Shown here: positions 34,979-46,094 of the stretch, one piece after another
Numbering within the stretch: the first letter of the stretch is position 1
Layout: each line of letters opens with the position of its first letter
Assembly: GCF_001019715.1 (NCBI RefSeq)
Contig: NZ_BBXJ01000001.1
Location: 1,860,001 to 1,924,000, forward strand
Direction of reading: 5' to 3'
Length of the DNA: 64,000 bases
Source of the DNA: Rodentibacter caecimuris
Lineage (GTDB): Bacteria; Pseudomonadota; Gammaproteobacteria; Enterobacterales; Pasteurellaceae
Made by a program: the position numbers and the translations under genes
The notes under the pieces: generated by a model
Databases searched by the model: none
Told to the model about the DNA's origin: nothing
Seen by the model: the letters and a program-made list of their open reading frames with translations, nothing else

Positions 34979-36241
34979 ATGCATTTAACAGAACTTAAAA
35001 ATACGCCTGTTTCGGATCTAGTGAAACTTGGCGAAGAGCAAATGGGCTTAGAAAATTTAGCCCGTTTGCGTAAACAAGATATTGTCTTTGCAATCTTAAA
35101 ACAACATGCCAAAAGCGGTGAAGATATCTTTGGCGGCGGCGTGTTAGAAATTTTACCCGATGGTTTCGGTTTTTTACGTTCTGCCGACAGTTCTTATTTA
35201 GCGGGTCCTGACGATATTTATGTTTCACCAAGCCAAATTCGTCGTTTTAACTTACAAACTGGTGACAAAATTGAAGGTAAAATCCGACCGCCTAAAGAAG
35301 GTGAGCGCTATTTTGCCCTACTTAAAGTTGATCAAGTCAATGATGACAAGCCCGAAGTATCCCGTAGTAAAATTCTCTTTGAAAACTTAACACCGCTCCA
35401 TGCCAACTCCCGTCTCAAAATGGAACGGGGTAACGGCTCAACCGAAGATTTAACCGCCCGTATTTTGGATTTAGCCTCACCGATTGGTAAAGGTCAACGG
35501 GGTTTAATTGTTGCGCCTCCAAAAGCCGGTAAAACCATGCTACTGCAAAATATTGCTCAAAGCATTACCCATAATTATCCGGAATGCGAACTCATCGTCC
35601 TGTTAATTGATGAACGCCCGGAAGAGGTAACGGAAATGCAACGCTCGGTAAAAGGTGAAGTGATCGCTTCTACTTTTGATGAACCGGCTGCACGCCATGT
35701 TCAAGTGGCAGAAATGGTGATCGAAAAGGCTAAACGTTCCGTCGAACATAAAAAAGATGTGGTAATTTTACTTGATTCCATTACCCGTTTGGCCCGTGCT
35801 TATAATACGGTTACACCGGCTTCCGGTAAGATTTTATCAGGTGGTGTGGATGCCAACGCATTACACCGTCCTAAACGTTTCTTCGGTGCCGCCCGTAATG
35901 TAGAAGAAGGTGGTAGTTTAACGATTATTGCGACCGCACTTGTCGATACCGGCTCAAAAATGGATGAAGTAATTTTCGAAGAATTTAAAGGAACCGGTAA
36001 TATGGAACTTCATCTTTCCCGTAAAATTGCCGAAAAACGCGTATTCCCAGCTATTGACTTCAATCGCTCGGGAACACGTAAAGAAGATTTACTCACCACA
36101 CCTGACGAACTGCAAAAAATGTGGATTCTACGCAAAATCCTTAACCCAATGGGTGAAGTGGAAGCAATGGAATGGCTCATTGACAAACTCGGTGTTGCAA
36201 AAACCAATGAAGAGTTTTTTGAAATTATGAAACGTTCGTAA
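34979..36241 (+). CDS. rho: Transcription termination factor Rho
   Basis: A hexameric RNA helicase that ends transcription. Its 420 residues match the family. The N-terminal RNA-binding region ([20 protein letters not shown], then the cold-shock-like [20 protein letters not shown]) precedes the ATPase domain with P-loop [12 protein letters not shown] (about residues 179-190), [15 protein letters not shown] (about 262) and the Q-loop [19 protein letters not shown]. About 130 bases of leader precede it. A strong terminator follows. Confidence 0.98.
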   Translation: MHLTELKNTPVSDLVKLGEEQMGLENLARLRKQDIVFAILKQHAKSGEDIFGGGVLEILPDGFGFLRSADSSYLAGPDDIYVSPSQIRRFNLQTGDKIEGKIRPPKEGERYFALLKVDQVNDDKPEVSRSKILFENLTPLHANSRLKMERGNGSTEDLTARILDLASPIGKGQRGLIVAPPKAGKTMLLQNIAQSITHNYPECELIVLLIDERPEEVTEMQRSVKGEVIASTFDEPAARHVQVAEMVIEKAKRSVEHKKDVVILLDSITRLARAYNTVTPASGKILSGGVDANALHRPKRFFGAARNVEEGGSLTIIATALVDTGSKMDEVIFEEFKGTGNMELHLSRKIAEKRVFPAIDFNRSGTRKEDLLTTPDELQKMWILRKILNPMGEVEAMEWLIDKLGVAKTNEEFFEIMKRS

Positions 36242-36274
36242 TGGTCTGATAGAATCACAAAAATTAGATATAAC

Positions 36275-36303
36275 AAAAGGGAAACAAATGTTTCCCTTTT
36301 ATT
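36275..36303. terminator. Terminator between rho and mreD
   Basis: AAAAGGGAAAC (36275-36285) pairs with GTTTCCCTTTT (36290-36300) around AAAT. Its A- and T-rich ends let it serve both the rightward rho gene and the leftward mreD gene. Confidence 0.85.
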
Positions 36304-36347
36304 TCTATCGTTATACAGTCTGCTGAATAAAAACTACTCTTCTGATT

Positions 36348-36833
36348 TCAACTTAGCCCGACTTTTCTGCGCATTTTTCGCATTAATAAAAATATCCATG
36401 GCCACAATATACCCGAGGCAATAGCGCCAAAAATTTCCTGCCAATTAAACACTGCACTGTGTAAAAATAATTCCACAAGAAAAATGGCAAAACGAATAAA
36501 AAACACAAAAATAATCACCAATAGGCTTTGAAACCACAAGGAAAGGTTACGAAGCACCAGATAATTTTTAGCAATAAAGTAAAAAGCGACTGAAAGCACT
36601 AGCGCATGAATACCGAGGGTTGAACCAAGTACAATATCCCAAATCACGCCAAGTAAAAAAGCAATGCCAATGCTGACTTTGTTAGGAATAGCTAATACCC
36701 AATAGGTTAGCACCAAAATTAACCAAGCGGGTTTAAACGCTTGAAAGCCTATTGGCCAAGGTGCAAGTTCCATAACAAGGGCGACAATAAAGAAGGAGAG
36801 TATCGTTACCCATTGCAAAAAGCGCATTTGCAT
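36348..36833 (-). CDS. mreD: Rod shape-determining protein MreD
   Basis: A 161-residue inner-membrane protein with about five hydrophobic segments, part of the Rod complex that guides lateral wall synthesis. The N-terminal MQMRFLQWVTILSFFIVALVMELAPWP and LLGVIWDIVLGSTLGIHALVLS are typical. The start codon overlaps the mreC stop (TGATG), indicating coupled translation. It is the last gene of the mre set. Confidence 0.92.
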   Translation of the reverse strand: MQMRFLQWVTILSFFIVALVMELAPWPIGFQAFKPAWLILVLTYWVLAIPNKVSIGIAFLLGVIWDIVLGSTLGIHALVLSVAFYFIAKNYLVLRNLSLWFQSLLVIIFVFFIRFAIFLVELFLHSAVFNWQEIFGAIASGILWPWIFLLMRKMRRKVGLS

Positions 36834-37885
36834 CAGCCTTCCTCCCGATATTCCCGTTGCTCCGGTGAAACAGGCTCGTCTTGCGGTGTTTCGGTCGGAA
36901 TTTCAGGTTCAATTTCTTCTTTATTATTTTCGATTTTGGGTTCTTGTTCTTCGGTGATTTTCATTTTGCGCACTTTATTGTTCATCTCATTGGCTTGGCT
37001 TTCCAACCGCTTTTGAACCAGCTCGCGTACTTCTTCCGGCGACATTGATTTTACTTTTGATATATCTAGGGTGCTTGGCCAAAGTAAAAGTACGTAGCGT
37101 AAACGTTCTAAAGATGCTAACGGTTTGGCTTTTACCGTTGCGAAATAATTTGTTCCATCACGGGATACACTTTGCACCACTGCTACGGGATAGCCTTCAA
37201 GAAAGCGCCCTCCCAAACCTGATGTCACCAATAAATCGCCTTTTTCAATATCCACTGAACGTGGTACATTATCAAGCGTAAGTTCGTCGGTATGCCCGGT
37301 TCCACTCGCAATCACACGTACATCATTACGCAGCACTTGTACAGGGATAGAATGAGTTACATCCGTCATCAACAATACACGACTGGTATTAGCCCCAACA
37401 GAGATAATTTGCCCAATCACGCCTTTCTCATCAATGACCGGCTGCCCTACATAAGCCCCGTCTTTTTCTCCCTGATTAATAACAACCTGCTGGCGATATA
37501 CATCCGTTTCAGCCGTCAACACTTCCGCAATTTTTTTATATTCATCGGTTCTTAACGGTGAATTGAGTAATAAACGTAAACGCTGATTTTCGACTTTAAT
37601 TTGATCCAACAGCAACAAATCCGCATTTTTTTCACGAAGCTGTTCACGCAATACCTTATTTTCGATTTGTAATTTGTTAGTATCGACAAAATTATCCGAT
37701 ACGCCGTCTAATACGGTACGCGGGCTATTTGCCAAATAATACAAACCGCCAACAGCGGTTTCCATCATACTGCGAACCCTATCCATCGAATCCTGCCCAT
37801 CCGCCAAAATAAGACCGGTAGAAGCAATCACCGCAAGAACCAGACGGAATCCTAAAGGAGGAGATTTAGCAAAAATCGGTTTCAT
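36833..37885 (-). CDS. mreC: Rod shape-determining protein MreC
   Basis: A 350-residue periplasmic scaffold with one N-terminal membrane helix (about residues 13-27), a coiled coil (about 70-110, ENKVLREQLREKNADLLLLDQ), and the two beta-barrel core (VIDEKGVIGQIISVGANTSRVLLMTD, GDLLVTSGLGGRFLEGYPVAVV). The C-terminus is an acidic Glu/Pro-rich tail of about 60 residues, longer than in many species. It lies 74 bases after mreB, separated by a hairpin made of two uptake signals. Confidence 0.95.
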   Translation of the reverse strand: MKPIFAKSPPLGFRLVLAVIASTGLILADGQDSMDRVRSMMETAVGGLYYLANSPRTVLDGVSDNFVDTNKLQIENKVLREQLREKNADLLLLDQIKVENQRLRLLLNSPLRTDEYKKIAEVLTAETDVYRQQVVINQGEKDGAYVGQPVIDEKGVIGQIISVGANTSRVLLMTDVTHSIPVQVLRNDVRVIASGTGHTDELTLDNVPRSVDIEKGDLLVTSGLGGRFLEGYPVAVVQSVSRDGTNYFATVKAKPLASLERLRYVLLLWPSTLDISKVKSMSPEEVRELVQKRLESQANEMNNKVRKMKITEEQEPKIENNKEEIEPEIPTETPQDEPVSPEQREYREEG

Positions 37886-37915
37886 TAAACTACCTAATTC
37901 ATTAATGGCTTAAAA

Positions 37916-37947
37916 CAAAAGTGCGGTCAAAATCAACCGCACTTTTT
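37916..37947. terminator. Terminator from paired uptake signals between mreB and mreC
   Basis: AAAAGTGCGGT (37917-37927) and ACCGCACTTTT (37936-37946) are an inverted uptake signal pair with an 8-base loop and T-run on either strand. On the minus strand it follows mreB, so it should reduce read-through into mreC. Confidence 0.8.
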
Positions 37948-37959
37948 ATTGATGATACA

Positions 37960-39039
<1,080 letters not shown>

Positions 39040-39166
39040 TTAAAAATTTGATCATATTTGAATACACAAAAATTGTGCTAAATGTACCAAAAAATCGCTA
39101 TTGATAACAGTATTTTTATACTACGCAAGAAAAATGCGCTAAAAAAACGACCGCACTTTTACTGAG

Positions 39167-40954
39167 TTATCCATTGAGCTGACTTAACGACCATTCACCT
39201 TTAGACAAAAGATGAAGCTGCTGTTGATGGAAAGCCTTCAATGTAGAACGATGCCCCACGCTAATAATTGTCGTTGTCGGTAATTCATCTTTTAATAAAC
39301 GATACATCTCATATTCCAATCCTTCATCCATACTCGCCGTTGCTTCATCTAAAAAGGCGACTTTCGGTTTATGCAGCAATAGTCGGGCAAAGGCTAGACG
39401 TTGTTGCTCGCCAGGGGAAAGAATACGAGTCCAATCTTGGTCTTGCTCAATACGTTCGAGTAAATGTCCAAGTTGAACTTTATGTAAGATTTGTTCCGCC
39501 AAAGTGCGGTCGATTTCTTCCACATTTTTTGGATATGCCAATGCTGTCAGTAGGCTACCCTGCGGCAAATAAGGTTTTTGTGAGAGAAAAAGTTTCGCTT
39601 TCGGACAATACACTTTTCCTAGAGAATAGGACCAAAGCCCCGCTGCGGTACGTAATAAAGTCGTTTTTCCTGCTCCGGAATCTCCTTGGATCAATAAACT
39701 TGCCCCCTGTGGTAAAACCAAGTTGAGATTCTCAATTAATGTCTGCCCAAAAGGGCTTTTAATGCTTAAATGTTCAAAAATCACATCCTTTTCACTGACT
39801 TGAATATCTGTTTTCGATTCGCGATTTGCCATATCAATGGCATAAGTAAAGCCGGTTAAACGATTAAGTGTCGCTTTATAACCGGCAAAGTTATCATACG
39901 AGCTACGGAAGAAAGATAAATTAGAATGTAATTGACCAAACACTTGTAATGTTTGTATTAAATCACCCAGTTTGATCTGTTTTTCAAAATAGCGACCTAC
40001 TTGGATCAATAAGGGGAATACCACGGAAACTTGGGTCACTACTATATTGAAACCGGAAAATTTTAAGGTTCTAAATACAATATTCCACATATTTTTGATC
40101 ACCGAACGAAATTGGTGATAAAGCTGATTTTGCTCGACCTTTTCTCCGGCATAAAACGCAATGCTCTCTGCGTATTCCTTAATACGGATTAGGGAATACC
40201 GATAGTTTGCATTGAGACGTTCATTAGCAAAATTTAGATCGATGAGCGGACGACCAAGTCTAAATGCGATCAGCGTAGTAAAAATCACATAAGCAAAGAC
40301 CAAGAAAACCATCATATGCGGAATTTCTATACCGAAGAACATCATTGGTCCCGCCAATCCCCATAATAAAATAGTATAAGAAATCATGGAGGTAACCGCA
40401 TCAATAACACCGGTGCTTAATGACAATGTAGTTTTGACATAAGATTGTATATCTTGTTGAATCCGTTGATCAGGGTTATCTAAATTAGCGGACAGATATT
40501 GGGTTTTATAGTAAGCGCGATTTGCCATCCATTTACCAGCTAGCTCATCATTGAGCCAAGTAATCCAATCAATCACAAAACGTTGTTCTACATAATAGCT
40601 TACTAGATAAGTGGAAACTGCACTGGTGGCAATGATACAAAACAGTACCATTTGTTGCCAAAAGACAGGTTCATTAAATTCTTGTAGCGACGTGTACATA
40701 CTATTGTTCCATTCGGAATACACTAAACTGACACGTACACTCACTAGAGTCAGTGCTACAATCAACAAGAAAAATAATAAGGGTTTAATGCTACGCTTTG
40801 GCGAAAGATAACCGCCGGCAAACATCCAAAATTGCTTTCCCCAATGCGTAAAACGCACTAGTAAAAAAATCCCTAAACTAAATACCACTGCTGTAATAGC
40901 AAGCGTTCTTAAAATCCAAAGGAGCGATGTGATCGCTTCTTGTCCGTAATCCAT
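39167..40954 (-). CDS. YddA/SbmA-like ABC transporter (permease-ATPase fusion)
   Basis: A 595-residue protein. The N-terminal SbmA/BacA-like membrane domain (ABC_membrane_2; about residues 10-370, including WITWLNDELAGKWMANRAYY and NPDQRIQQDIQSY) is fused to an ATPase with Walker A GDSGAGKTTLL, signature LSPGEQQRLAFARL and Walker B VAFLDEATASMD. It matches the uncharacterised H. influenzae transporter beside mreBCD. The substrate is unknown; relatives import peptides. It lies 151 bases upstream of mreB on the same strand, with uptake signals at both ends and one inside. Confidence 0.88.
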   Translation of the reverse strand: MDYGQEAITSLLWILRTLAITAVVFSLGIFLLVRFTHWGKQFWMFAGGYLSPKRSIKPLLFFLLIVALTLVSVRVSLVYSEWNNSMYTSLQEFNEPVFWQQMVLFCIIATSAVSTYLVSYYVEQRFVIDWITWLNDELAGKWMANRAYYKTQYLSANLDNPDQRIQQDIQSYVKTTLSLSTGVIDAVTSMISYTILLWGLAGPMMFFGIEIPHMMVFLVFAYVIFTTLIAFRLGRPLIDLNFANERLNANYRYSLIRIKEYAESIAFYAGEKVEQNQLYHQFRSVIKNMWNIVFRTLKFSGFNIVVTQVSVVFPLLIQVGRYFEKQIKLGDLIQTLQVFGQLHSNLSFFRSSYDNFAGYKATLNRLTGFTYAIDMANRESKTDIQVSEKDVIFEHLSIKSPFGQTLIENLNLVLPQGASLLIQGDSGAGKTTLLRTAAGLWSYSLGKVYCPKAKLFLSQKPYLPQGSLLTALAYPKNVEEIDRTLAEQILHKVQLGHLLERIEQDQDWTRILSPGEQQRLAFARLLLHKPKVAFLDEATASMDEGLEYEMYRLLKDELPTTTIISVGHRSTLKAFHQQQLHLLSKGEWSLSQLNG

Positions 40955-41074
40955 AAAAATATACCCGTAAAAAATAAAAGTGCGGTCATTTTAGGCAGAG
41001 TTTATGATTAAGCAAGAAAAATTGTGATGAAGTTATCATTTTTTGAGTTTAGTTACCGTTTTCAAAATTCAAAT

Positions 41075-41083
41075 TGCTATAAT
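41075..41083 (+). promoter_or_regulatory. Extended -10 promoter of the AspT/YidE-type gene
   Basis: TGCTATAAT (41075-41083) is a full extended -10 element. It lies 33 bases before the transporter ATG and no good -35 is present, which suits an extended -10 promoter. Confidence 0.5.
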
Positions 41084-41116
41084 CCATAATAGTTAGATTT
41101 AGTTAATGAGGTTAGC

Positions 41117-42772
41117 ATGAGCGAGATTGCAATCACGATTAGTCTCCTAGCCCTTGCTGCAGTTATCGGGCTATGGATTGGACATTGGAAGATTAAAGGT
41201 GTCGGCTTAGGAATTGGCGGCGTATTATTTGGCGGAATTATTGTTTCGCATTTTACCAGCCAATATGGCTTACAACTGAATGTCGATATTCTGCATTTTG
41301 TGCAGGAATTCGGTTTAATTTTATTTGTTTATGCCATTGGGATTCAGGTGGGGCCAGGCTTTTTTTCCTCACTGAGGGAATCCGGTTTAAAACTCAATAT
41401 ACTCGCAATTTTAATCGTATTCATCGGTTCATTTTTTGTTTTCGTTTTACACAAAATCGCCAATGTGCCGTTGGATATTGTTTTAGGCATTTATTCCGGT
41501 GCAGTAACAAATACCCCTTCTCTAGGGGCGGGTCAGCTGGTTTTGAGCGAATTAGGTATGTCACAAGCTACCGCAACAATGGGTATGGCGTACGCCATGG
41601 CATATCCTTTCGGAATTTGTGGAATCTTGCTTGCTATGTGGTTGATTCGTCTATTCTTTAAAATAAAAATTGAAGACGAAGCAAATCGTTTTAACAAAGA
41701 AAATGGGCACGATAAAGAAAATTTACATACTATTTCGGTGAAAGTAAGCAATCAAAATTTACAGGGTATCACTTTAGTCGAGATTCCGGGATTTGATGAT
41801 GAAGACGTCGTTTGTTCGCGATTAAAACGCGGAGACAGCGTGATCGTTCCCAAAGCCAATACTGAAATTCATCTTGACGATATATTACATTTAGTCGGTG
41901 AAGGAAAAGCACTGAAAAAAATGCGCTTAATTATTGGTGATGAAGTGGATATGCCTCCCCTTTCCAACAGTGGAGAAATTCGTGCCGAGCGTGTCGTTGT
42001 CACCAATGAAAAAGTATTGGGTAAGAAAATCCGCACGCTTCATGTGCACCAAAAATATGGTGTTGTCATTTCACGCTTAAACCGTGCAGGTGTGGAATTG
42101 GTGCCAAGTGGTAACAGCACACTGCAATTTGGCGATGTGCTACATATGGTCGGGCATGCCGATGTGCTAAATCAAGCCATTTCCGTTATCGGCAATGCAC
42201 AACAAAAACTCCAACAAGTACAAATGCTACCCGTATTTATTGGGGTCGGCTTAGGGGTTTTACTCGGCTCTATCCCTTTTTATATCCCCGGTTTCCCTGT
42301 TGCTCTTAAACTCGGTTTGGCGGGAGGGCCGCTTGTTATCGCATTGATTCTTGCCCGAGTCGGTAGCATAGGGAAACTTTACTGGTTTATGCCGCCAAGT
42401 GCGAACCTTGCCTTACGTGAAATCGGTATTGTGCTTTTCCTTGCGGTTGTGGGTTTAAAATCCGGCAGTAATTTTGTCGATACGTTGGTCAATGGAGCTG
42501 GGCTTGAATGGATGGGATATGGCATGTTTATTACCTTCATCCCATTGATGATTGTTGGGATGATAGCTCGCATATATGCCAAACTTAATTATCTCAGTAT
42601 TTGCGGGCTACTTGCCGGTTCGATGACGGATCCACCTGCTCTAGCCTTCGCCAATGAAATCAAAGAAGACAATGGTGCCGCTTCACTTTCTTACGCGACG
42701 GTTTATCCGTTAGTAATGTTCCTGAGGATTATTTCACCGCAGCTACTGGCGGTATTGCTTTGGGTGGCTTAG
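41117..42772 (+). CDS. AspT/YidE-YbjL family transporter with two TrkA-C domains
   Basis: A 551-residue inner-membrane carrier built from two halves of about five helices each (AspT/YidE/YbjL duplication). Between them lie two TrkA-C (RCK_C) domains, visible as [19 protein letters not shown] and [20 protein letters not shown] with repeated GDxLHxVG endings. Conserved helix motifs are [20 protein letters not shown] and [18 protein letters not shown]. It is related to aspartate:alanine exchangers, but its substrate is unknown. Start at ATG 41117 after AATGAGGTTAGC. Confidence 0.9.
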   Translation: MSEIAITISLLALAAVIGLWIGHWKIKGVGLGIGGVLFGGIIVSHFTSQYGLQLNVDILHFVQEFGLILFVYAIGIQVGPGFFSSLRESGLKLNILAILIVFIGSFFVFVLHKIANVPLDIVLGIYSGAVTNTPSLGAGQLVLSELGMSQATATMGMAYAMAYPFGICGILLAMWLIRLFFKIKIEDEANRFNKENGHDKENLHTISVKVSNQNLQGITLVEIPGFDDEDVVCSRLKRGDSVIVPKANTEIHLDDILHLVGEGKALKKMRLIIGDEVDMPPLSNSGEIRAERVVVTNEKVLGKKIRTLHVHQKYGVVISRLNRAGVELVPSGNSTLQFGDVLHMVGHADVLNQAISVIGNAQQKLQQVQMLPVFIGVGLGVLLGSIPFYIPGFPVALKLGLAGGPLVIALILARVGSIGKLYWFMPPSANLALREIGIVLFLAVVGLKSGSNFVDTLVNGAGLEWMGYGMFITFIPLMIVGMIARIYAKLNYLSICGLLAGSMTDPPALAFANEIKEDNGAASLSYATVYPLVMFLRIISPQLLAVLLWVA

Positions 42773-42786
42773 ACCGATAAAAAAAT

Positions 42787-42814
42787 GGGTTGCTTTTAAA
42801 AAGCAACCCGTTTT
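42787..42814. terminator. Terminator between AspT-like gene and lipA
   Basis: GGGTTGCTTTT (42787-42797) pairs with AAAAGCAACCC (42799-42809) around a very short loop, followed by GTTTTA. It lies between convergent genes. Its A-rich left flank means it could also serve lipA on the other strand. Confidence 0.75.
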
Positions 42815-42849
42815 ACTCAGTAAAAGTGCGGTCATTTTTGATGCCGTTT

Positions 42850-43812
42850 TTATTTTACTAAACCGCCACTGGCTTGGAGATCCGCATGATAAGAGGAACG
42901 AACAAAAGGGCCGCAAGCCACGTGTTCAAAGCCCATCTCATTAGCTTTGTCTCGGAACTCATCAAATTCTGCCGGCGGTACATAACGTGCAACCGGAAGA
43001 TGATGACGGCTTGGCTGTAAATACTGCCCTAAAGTGAGCATTGTCACACCGTTATCACGTAGATCCTGCATAACCTCTAAAATTTCTTCGTTCGTTTCAC
43101 CCAAACCAACCATCAAACCCGATTTTGTCGGGATATTCGGGAACATATCCTTAAATTCACGAAGTAGTTTTAGCGACCACTCATAATCCGCCCCCGGACG
43201 AATTTCTTTGTACAGACGCGGTACATTTTCTAAATTGTGATTAAATACATCCGGTGGATTCTCTTTCAGTTTTTCTAATGCTTGGGAGATACGACCACGA
43301 AAATCCGGTACTAAAATTTCAATTTTAATTCCCGGATTCAACGCTCTCACTTCTTTTACACAGTCTGCAAAATGCCCAGCACCGCGATCCGGCAAATCAT
43401 CCCGATCCACGGATGTAATCACCACATATTTCAATTTCATATCTTGAATAGTTTCAGCGAGTTTACGCGGTTCTTCCGGATCAGGCGGTAAAGGTTTTCC
43501 GTGTGCAACATCACAAAACGGGCAACGACGGGTACAAATCGCCCCCAAAATCATAAAAGTAGCGGTACCATGATTAAAACACTCATGTAAATTCGGGCAA
43601 GAAGCCTCTTCACAAACCGAGTGCAATCCATGACGACGCATACCATTTTTAATATTTTCGATTTTCAGTGAACTTGCCGGTAATTTGATTTTCATCCATT
43701 CCGGTTTTTTCAGTAACTCTTGATTGGGATCAATATTTTTTACAGGAATAATGGAAGTTTTGGCTGCGTCACGATATTTGACACCCCGTTCCATTTTAAA
43801 TGGCGTTGACAT
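42850..43812 (-). CDS. lipA: Lipoyl synthase LipA
   Basis: A radical SAM enzyme that inserts two sulfurs into octanoyl chains to form lipoyl cofactors. It has 320 residues. The auxiliary cluster cysteines are C67, C72 and C78 ([12 protein letters not shown]) and the radical SAM cysteines C93, C97 and C100 (CTRRCPFC). The C-terminal RSSYHAD serine completes the auxiliary cluster. It follows lipB on the minus strand, with a terminator-like hairpin in the 45-base gap. Confidence 0.98.
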   Translation of the reverse strand: MSTPFKMERGVKYRDAAKTSIIPVKNIDPNQELLKKPEWMKIKLPASSLKIENIKNGMRRHGLHSVCEEASCPNLHECFNHGTATFMILGAICTRRCPFCDVAHGKPLPPDPEEPRKLAETIQDMKLKYVVITSVDRDDLPDRGAGHFADCVKEVRALNPGIKIEILVPDFRGRISQALEKLKENPPDVFNHNLENVPRLYKEIRPGADYEWSLKLLREFKDMFPNIPTKSGLMVGLGETNEEILEVMQDLRDNGVTMLTLGQYLQPSRHHLPVARYVPPAEFDEFRDKANEMGFEHVACGPFVRSSYHADLQASGGLVK

Positions 43813-43824
43813 GATTCTTTCCTA

Positions 43825-43855
43825 AAGAAAAATGCCTAAATTAGGCATTTTTTAT
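43825..43855 (-). terminator. Hairpin between lipB and lipA
   Basis: AATGCCT (43831-43837) pairs with AGGCATT (43843-43849) and is followed on the minus strand by TTTTTCTTT, then the lipA ribosome site AGGAAAG. It resembles a terminator or attenuator that would separate lipB from lipA expression. Confidence 0.65.
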
Positions 43856-43857
43856 TG

Positions 43858-44499
43858 TTAAAAATTCGTTGCATTATAGCCCAAAAGTTCGGCAAAGTGT
43901 TTAATTAATTTGGGGGAGACGTTATCTAATGTCGCCTCTTCTTTCGCGATAAAATCGGCAAGTTGGCACATTTCTAAACCGGCATAGCCACAAGGGTTTA
44001 TATAATTAAATGGCGTTAAATCCATATTGATATTAAATGCCAATCCGTGAAAAGAACAACCTTTACGAATACGCAATCCTAATGAACAAATTTTCTTACC
44101 GTCAATATAGACACCCGGTGCATCGGGTTTAGGGTATCCTTCAATACCGTAATCCGCTAAAGTTTTTACCACCGCCTGCTCAAGTGCGGTCACTAATTGA
44201 CGAACATTTAGGTCTTGATGGCGACGAATATCAATCAACACATACATAATTTGCTGACCTGACCCATGATACGTAATTTGCCCGCCACGATCGGATTGCA
44301 CAACGGGGATATTAGAACTTTGCAACAAATGTTCCGGTTTTCCCGCTTGCCCTTGGGTAAATACTGAAGGATGTTCTACCAACCAGATCTCATCTGTGGT
44401 TTCAGCATTGCGACTGTCCGTAAAACTTTGCATTTTATGCCAAGTCTCTTGATAATCCTGTAAACCAAGTTGGCGTACGATAAGTGGTAGTGTCGCCAT
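43858..44499 (-). CDS. lipB: Octanoyltransferase LipB
   Basis: Transfers octanoyl groups from acyl carrier protein to lipoyl domains. It has 213 residues. The family motif [20 protein letters not shown], the lysine in [14 protein letters not shown] (K135/K136) and the catalytic cysteine C170 in NPCGYAG are all present. It starts one base after the ybeD stop, so the two are probably coupled. An uptake signal lies inside at 44182. Confidence 0.97.
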   Translation of the reverse strand: MATLPLIVRQLGLQDYQETWHKMQSFTDSRNAETTDEIWLVEHPSVFTQGQAGKPEHLLQSSNIPVVQSDRGGQITYHGSGQQIMYVLIDIRRHQDLNVRQLVTALEQAVVKTLADYGIEGYPKPDAPGVYIDGKKICSLGLRIRKGCSFHGLAFNINMDLTPFNYINPCGYAGLEMCQLADFIAKEEATLDNVSPKLIKHFAELLGYNATNF

Positions 44500-44500
44500 A

Positions 44501-44779
44501 CTAAATAACCATTTTCACGCCTTCAACTTTAGCGAGTTCTTTATAGAGAGTTTCGACTTGCTCAAAATTCTGTGCAATCACATCAATAGAAACAGAATTG
44601 TATGTTCCTTTACTACTGCGTTTTTCTTTAGGAATATAATCCCCCGGGATATATTTTTGTACGACAGAAATTAAATCCTGTGCTAAATCTTCACGGTTTA
44701 TACCGGCGACTTTAAAAGTCATTGCAGCAGGAAATTCCATTAATTCTTTCAATTTTTCGTAATCTTGTTCCGTTGCCAT
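44501..44779 (-). CDS. ybeD: YbeD family (DUF493) protein
   Basis: A 92-residue cytosolic protein with the ACT-like DUF493 fold ([44 protein letters not shown]). It sits directly between dacA and lipB, as in E. coli and H. influenzae. Function is not established. The start follows GAGAAAAATT. Confidence 0.93.
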   Translation of the reverse strand: MATEQDYEKLKELMEFPAAMTFKVAGINREDLAQDLISVVQKYIPGDYIPKEKRSSKGTYNSVSIDVIAQNFEQVETLYKELAKVEGVKMVI

Positions 44780-44807
44780 AATTTTTCTCTATTTTGAGTG
44801 AGATAAA

Positions 44808-44828
44808 GGGCAGATCTTAAATCTGCCC
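44808..44828 (-). terminator. Hairpin between dacA and ybeD
   Basis: GGGCAGAT (44808-44815) pairs with ATCTGCCC (44821-44828) around 5 bases, followed on the minus strand by TTTATCTC. The stem is strong but the T-run is weak; it probably limits read-through from dacA. Confidence 0.6.
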
Positions 44829-44888
44829 GGTTTGAGGTAATAGGGTTCCCTTGTAAAATGGGGAAGTGCGGTTAAAATTCAAGAGATT

Positions 44889-46073
44889 TTAGAAAAGACT
44901 TTTTATCGTTAACACCAACCAATCCCAAGCATTGCCGAAAAATCCGCCTTCTTTAACGTCTTGCATTGCTTGTAAATTAACTACCGCAACATCTTTACCG
45001 TCAAGCTGATAAATCACTTTACCGACCACCTGACCTTTTGCCAAAGGAGCCTGTAAGTATTTATTATCCAACTCGTAACGGGCTTTTAATTCGGCTTGTT
45101 TGCCTTTTGGCACGGTAATAAAACTATCTTGCAACACGCCTAATTTCACGCTGCTTTCATCACCGTAATAAACCGGTTGCTCCGAAATTTCTTTATTCGC
45201 TTCAAGGGTTTTTAACGTTTCAAAATTTGCGAAACCCCATTGCAATAGCTTTCTACTCTCAACTTCACGTCCCTTATAAGTTGAAACGCCCATTACAACT
45301 GAGATCAAACGCATATTACTCGGATTCGTTGCTGAAGCCACGAGGTTATAACCGGCTTGGCTGGTATGGCCAGTTTTCATACCGTCCACCTTCATAGTTT
45401 TATCCCACAATAGACCGTTACGGTTAGGTTGTTTGATCTTATTAAAGGTGAATTCTTTTTCCGCGTAAATTTTATATTCTTCCGGCAGATCTCGAATAAT
45501 ATACGCGCCGATAAGCGCCATATCCCGCGCACTGGAGTATTGGTTTGGATCATCTAAACCGTGCGGTGTCGTGAAATTTGTATTTTTTAACCCGAATTGT
45601 TGGACATATTTATTCATGGTATCCACAAAATTTAATACCGTACCGGAAATATGTTCTGCCAATGCCACACAAGCATCGTTACCGGAAACAATAATCACGC
45701 CTTTATTTAGATCGGCAACGGAAACCTGCTGATTTAAGTTTAAAAACATTTTTGACGAATCAGGAAAATTACGTCCCCAGGCACTTTCACCAATGGTCAC
45801 CATATCGGAATTATGGATTTTGCCCTGTTTTAACGCTTGCCCTACCACATAGCTCGTCATCATTTTCGTTAAGGAGGCGGGATATTGGCGTTGATCGGGA
45901 TTTAACGACGCAAGTACCGCTCCCGAGTGATAATCCATCAAAATATAGGTTTGTGCATTCACTTCCGGTGGGCTAATACCGTATTGCATATCCTGAGCCG
46001 AAACAGCAGAAGATAGCGCTATAATCCCTGAAAAAAATACTGTCTTTGTTAATTTAGTACTTATCTTTAACAT
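44889..46073 (-). CDS. dacA: D-alanyl-D-alanine carboxypeptidase DacA (PBP5)
   Basis: Trims the terminal D-alanine from peptidoglycan stems in the periplasm. It has 394 residues: a signal peptide (about 1-26), the serine active site SLTK (S67, K70), the SGN triad (S130-N132) and KTG (K233-G235), then a C-terminal beta domain and an amphipathic membrane anchor (FFGNAWDWLVLTIKSLF). It lies after rlpA on the same strand, within the wall-synthesis cluster. Confidence 0.97.
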   Translation of the reverse strand: MLKISTKLTKTVFFSGIIALSSAVSAQDMQYGISPPEVNAQTYILMDYHSGAVLASLNPDQRQYPASLTKMMTSYVVGQALKQGKIHNSDMVTIGESAWGRNFPDSSKMFLNLNQQVSVADLNKGVIIVSGNDACVALAEHISGTVLNFVDTMNKYVQQFGLKNTNFTTPHGLDDPNQYSSARDMALIGAYIIRDLPEEYKIYAEKEFTFNKIKQPNRNGLLWDKTMKVDGMKTGHTSQAGYNLVASATNPSNMRLISVVMGVSTYKGREVESRKLLQWGFANFETLKTLEANKEISEQPVYYGDESSVKLGVLQDSFITVPKGKQAELKARYELDNKYLQAPLAKGQVVGKVIYQLDGKDVAVVNLQAMQDVKEGGFFGNAWDWLVLTIKSLF

Positions 46074-46094
46074 TGAATTTCCTTTAGTGACATC

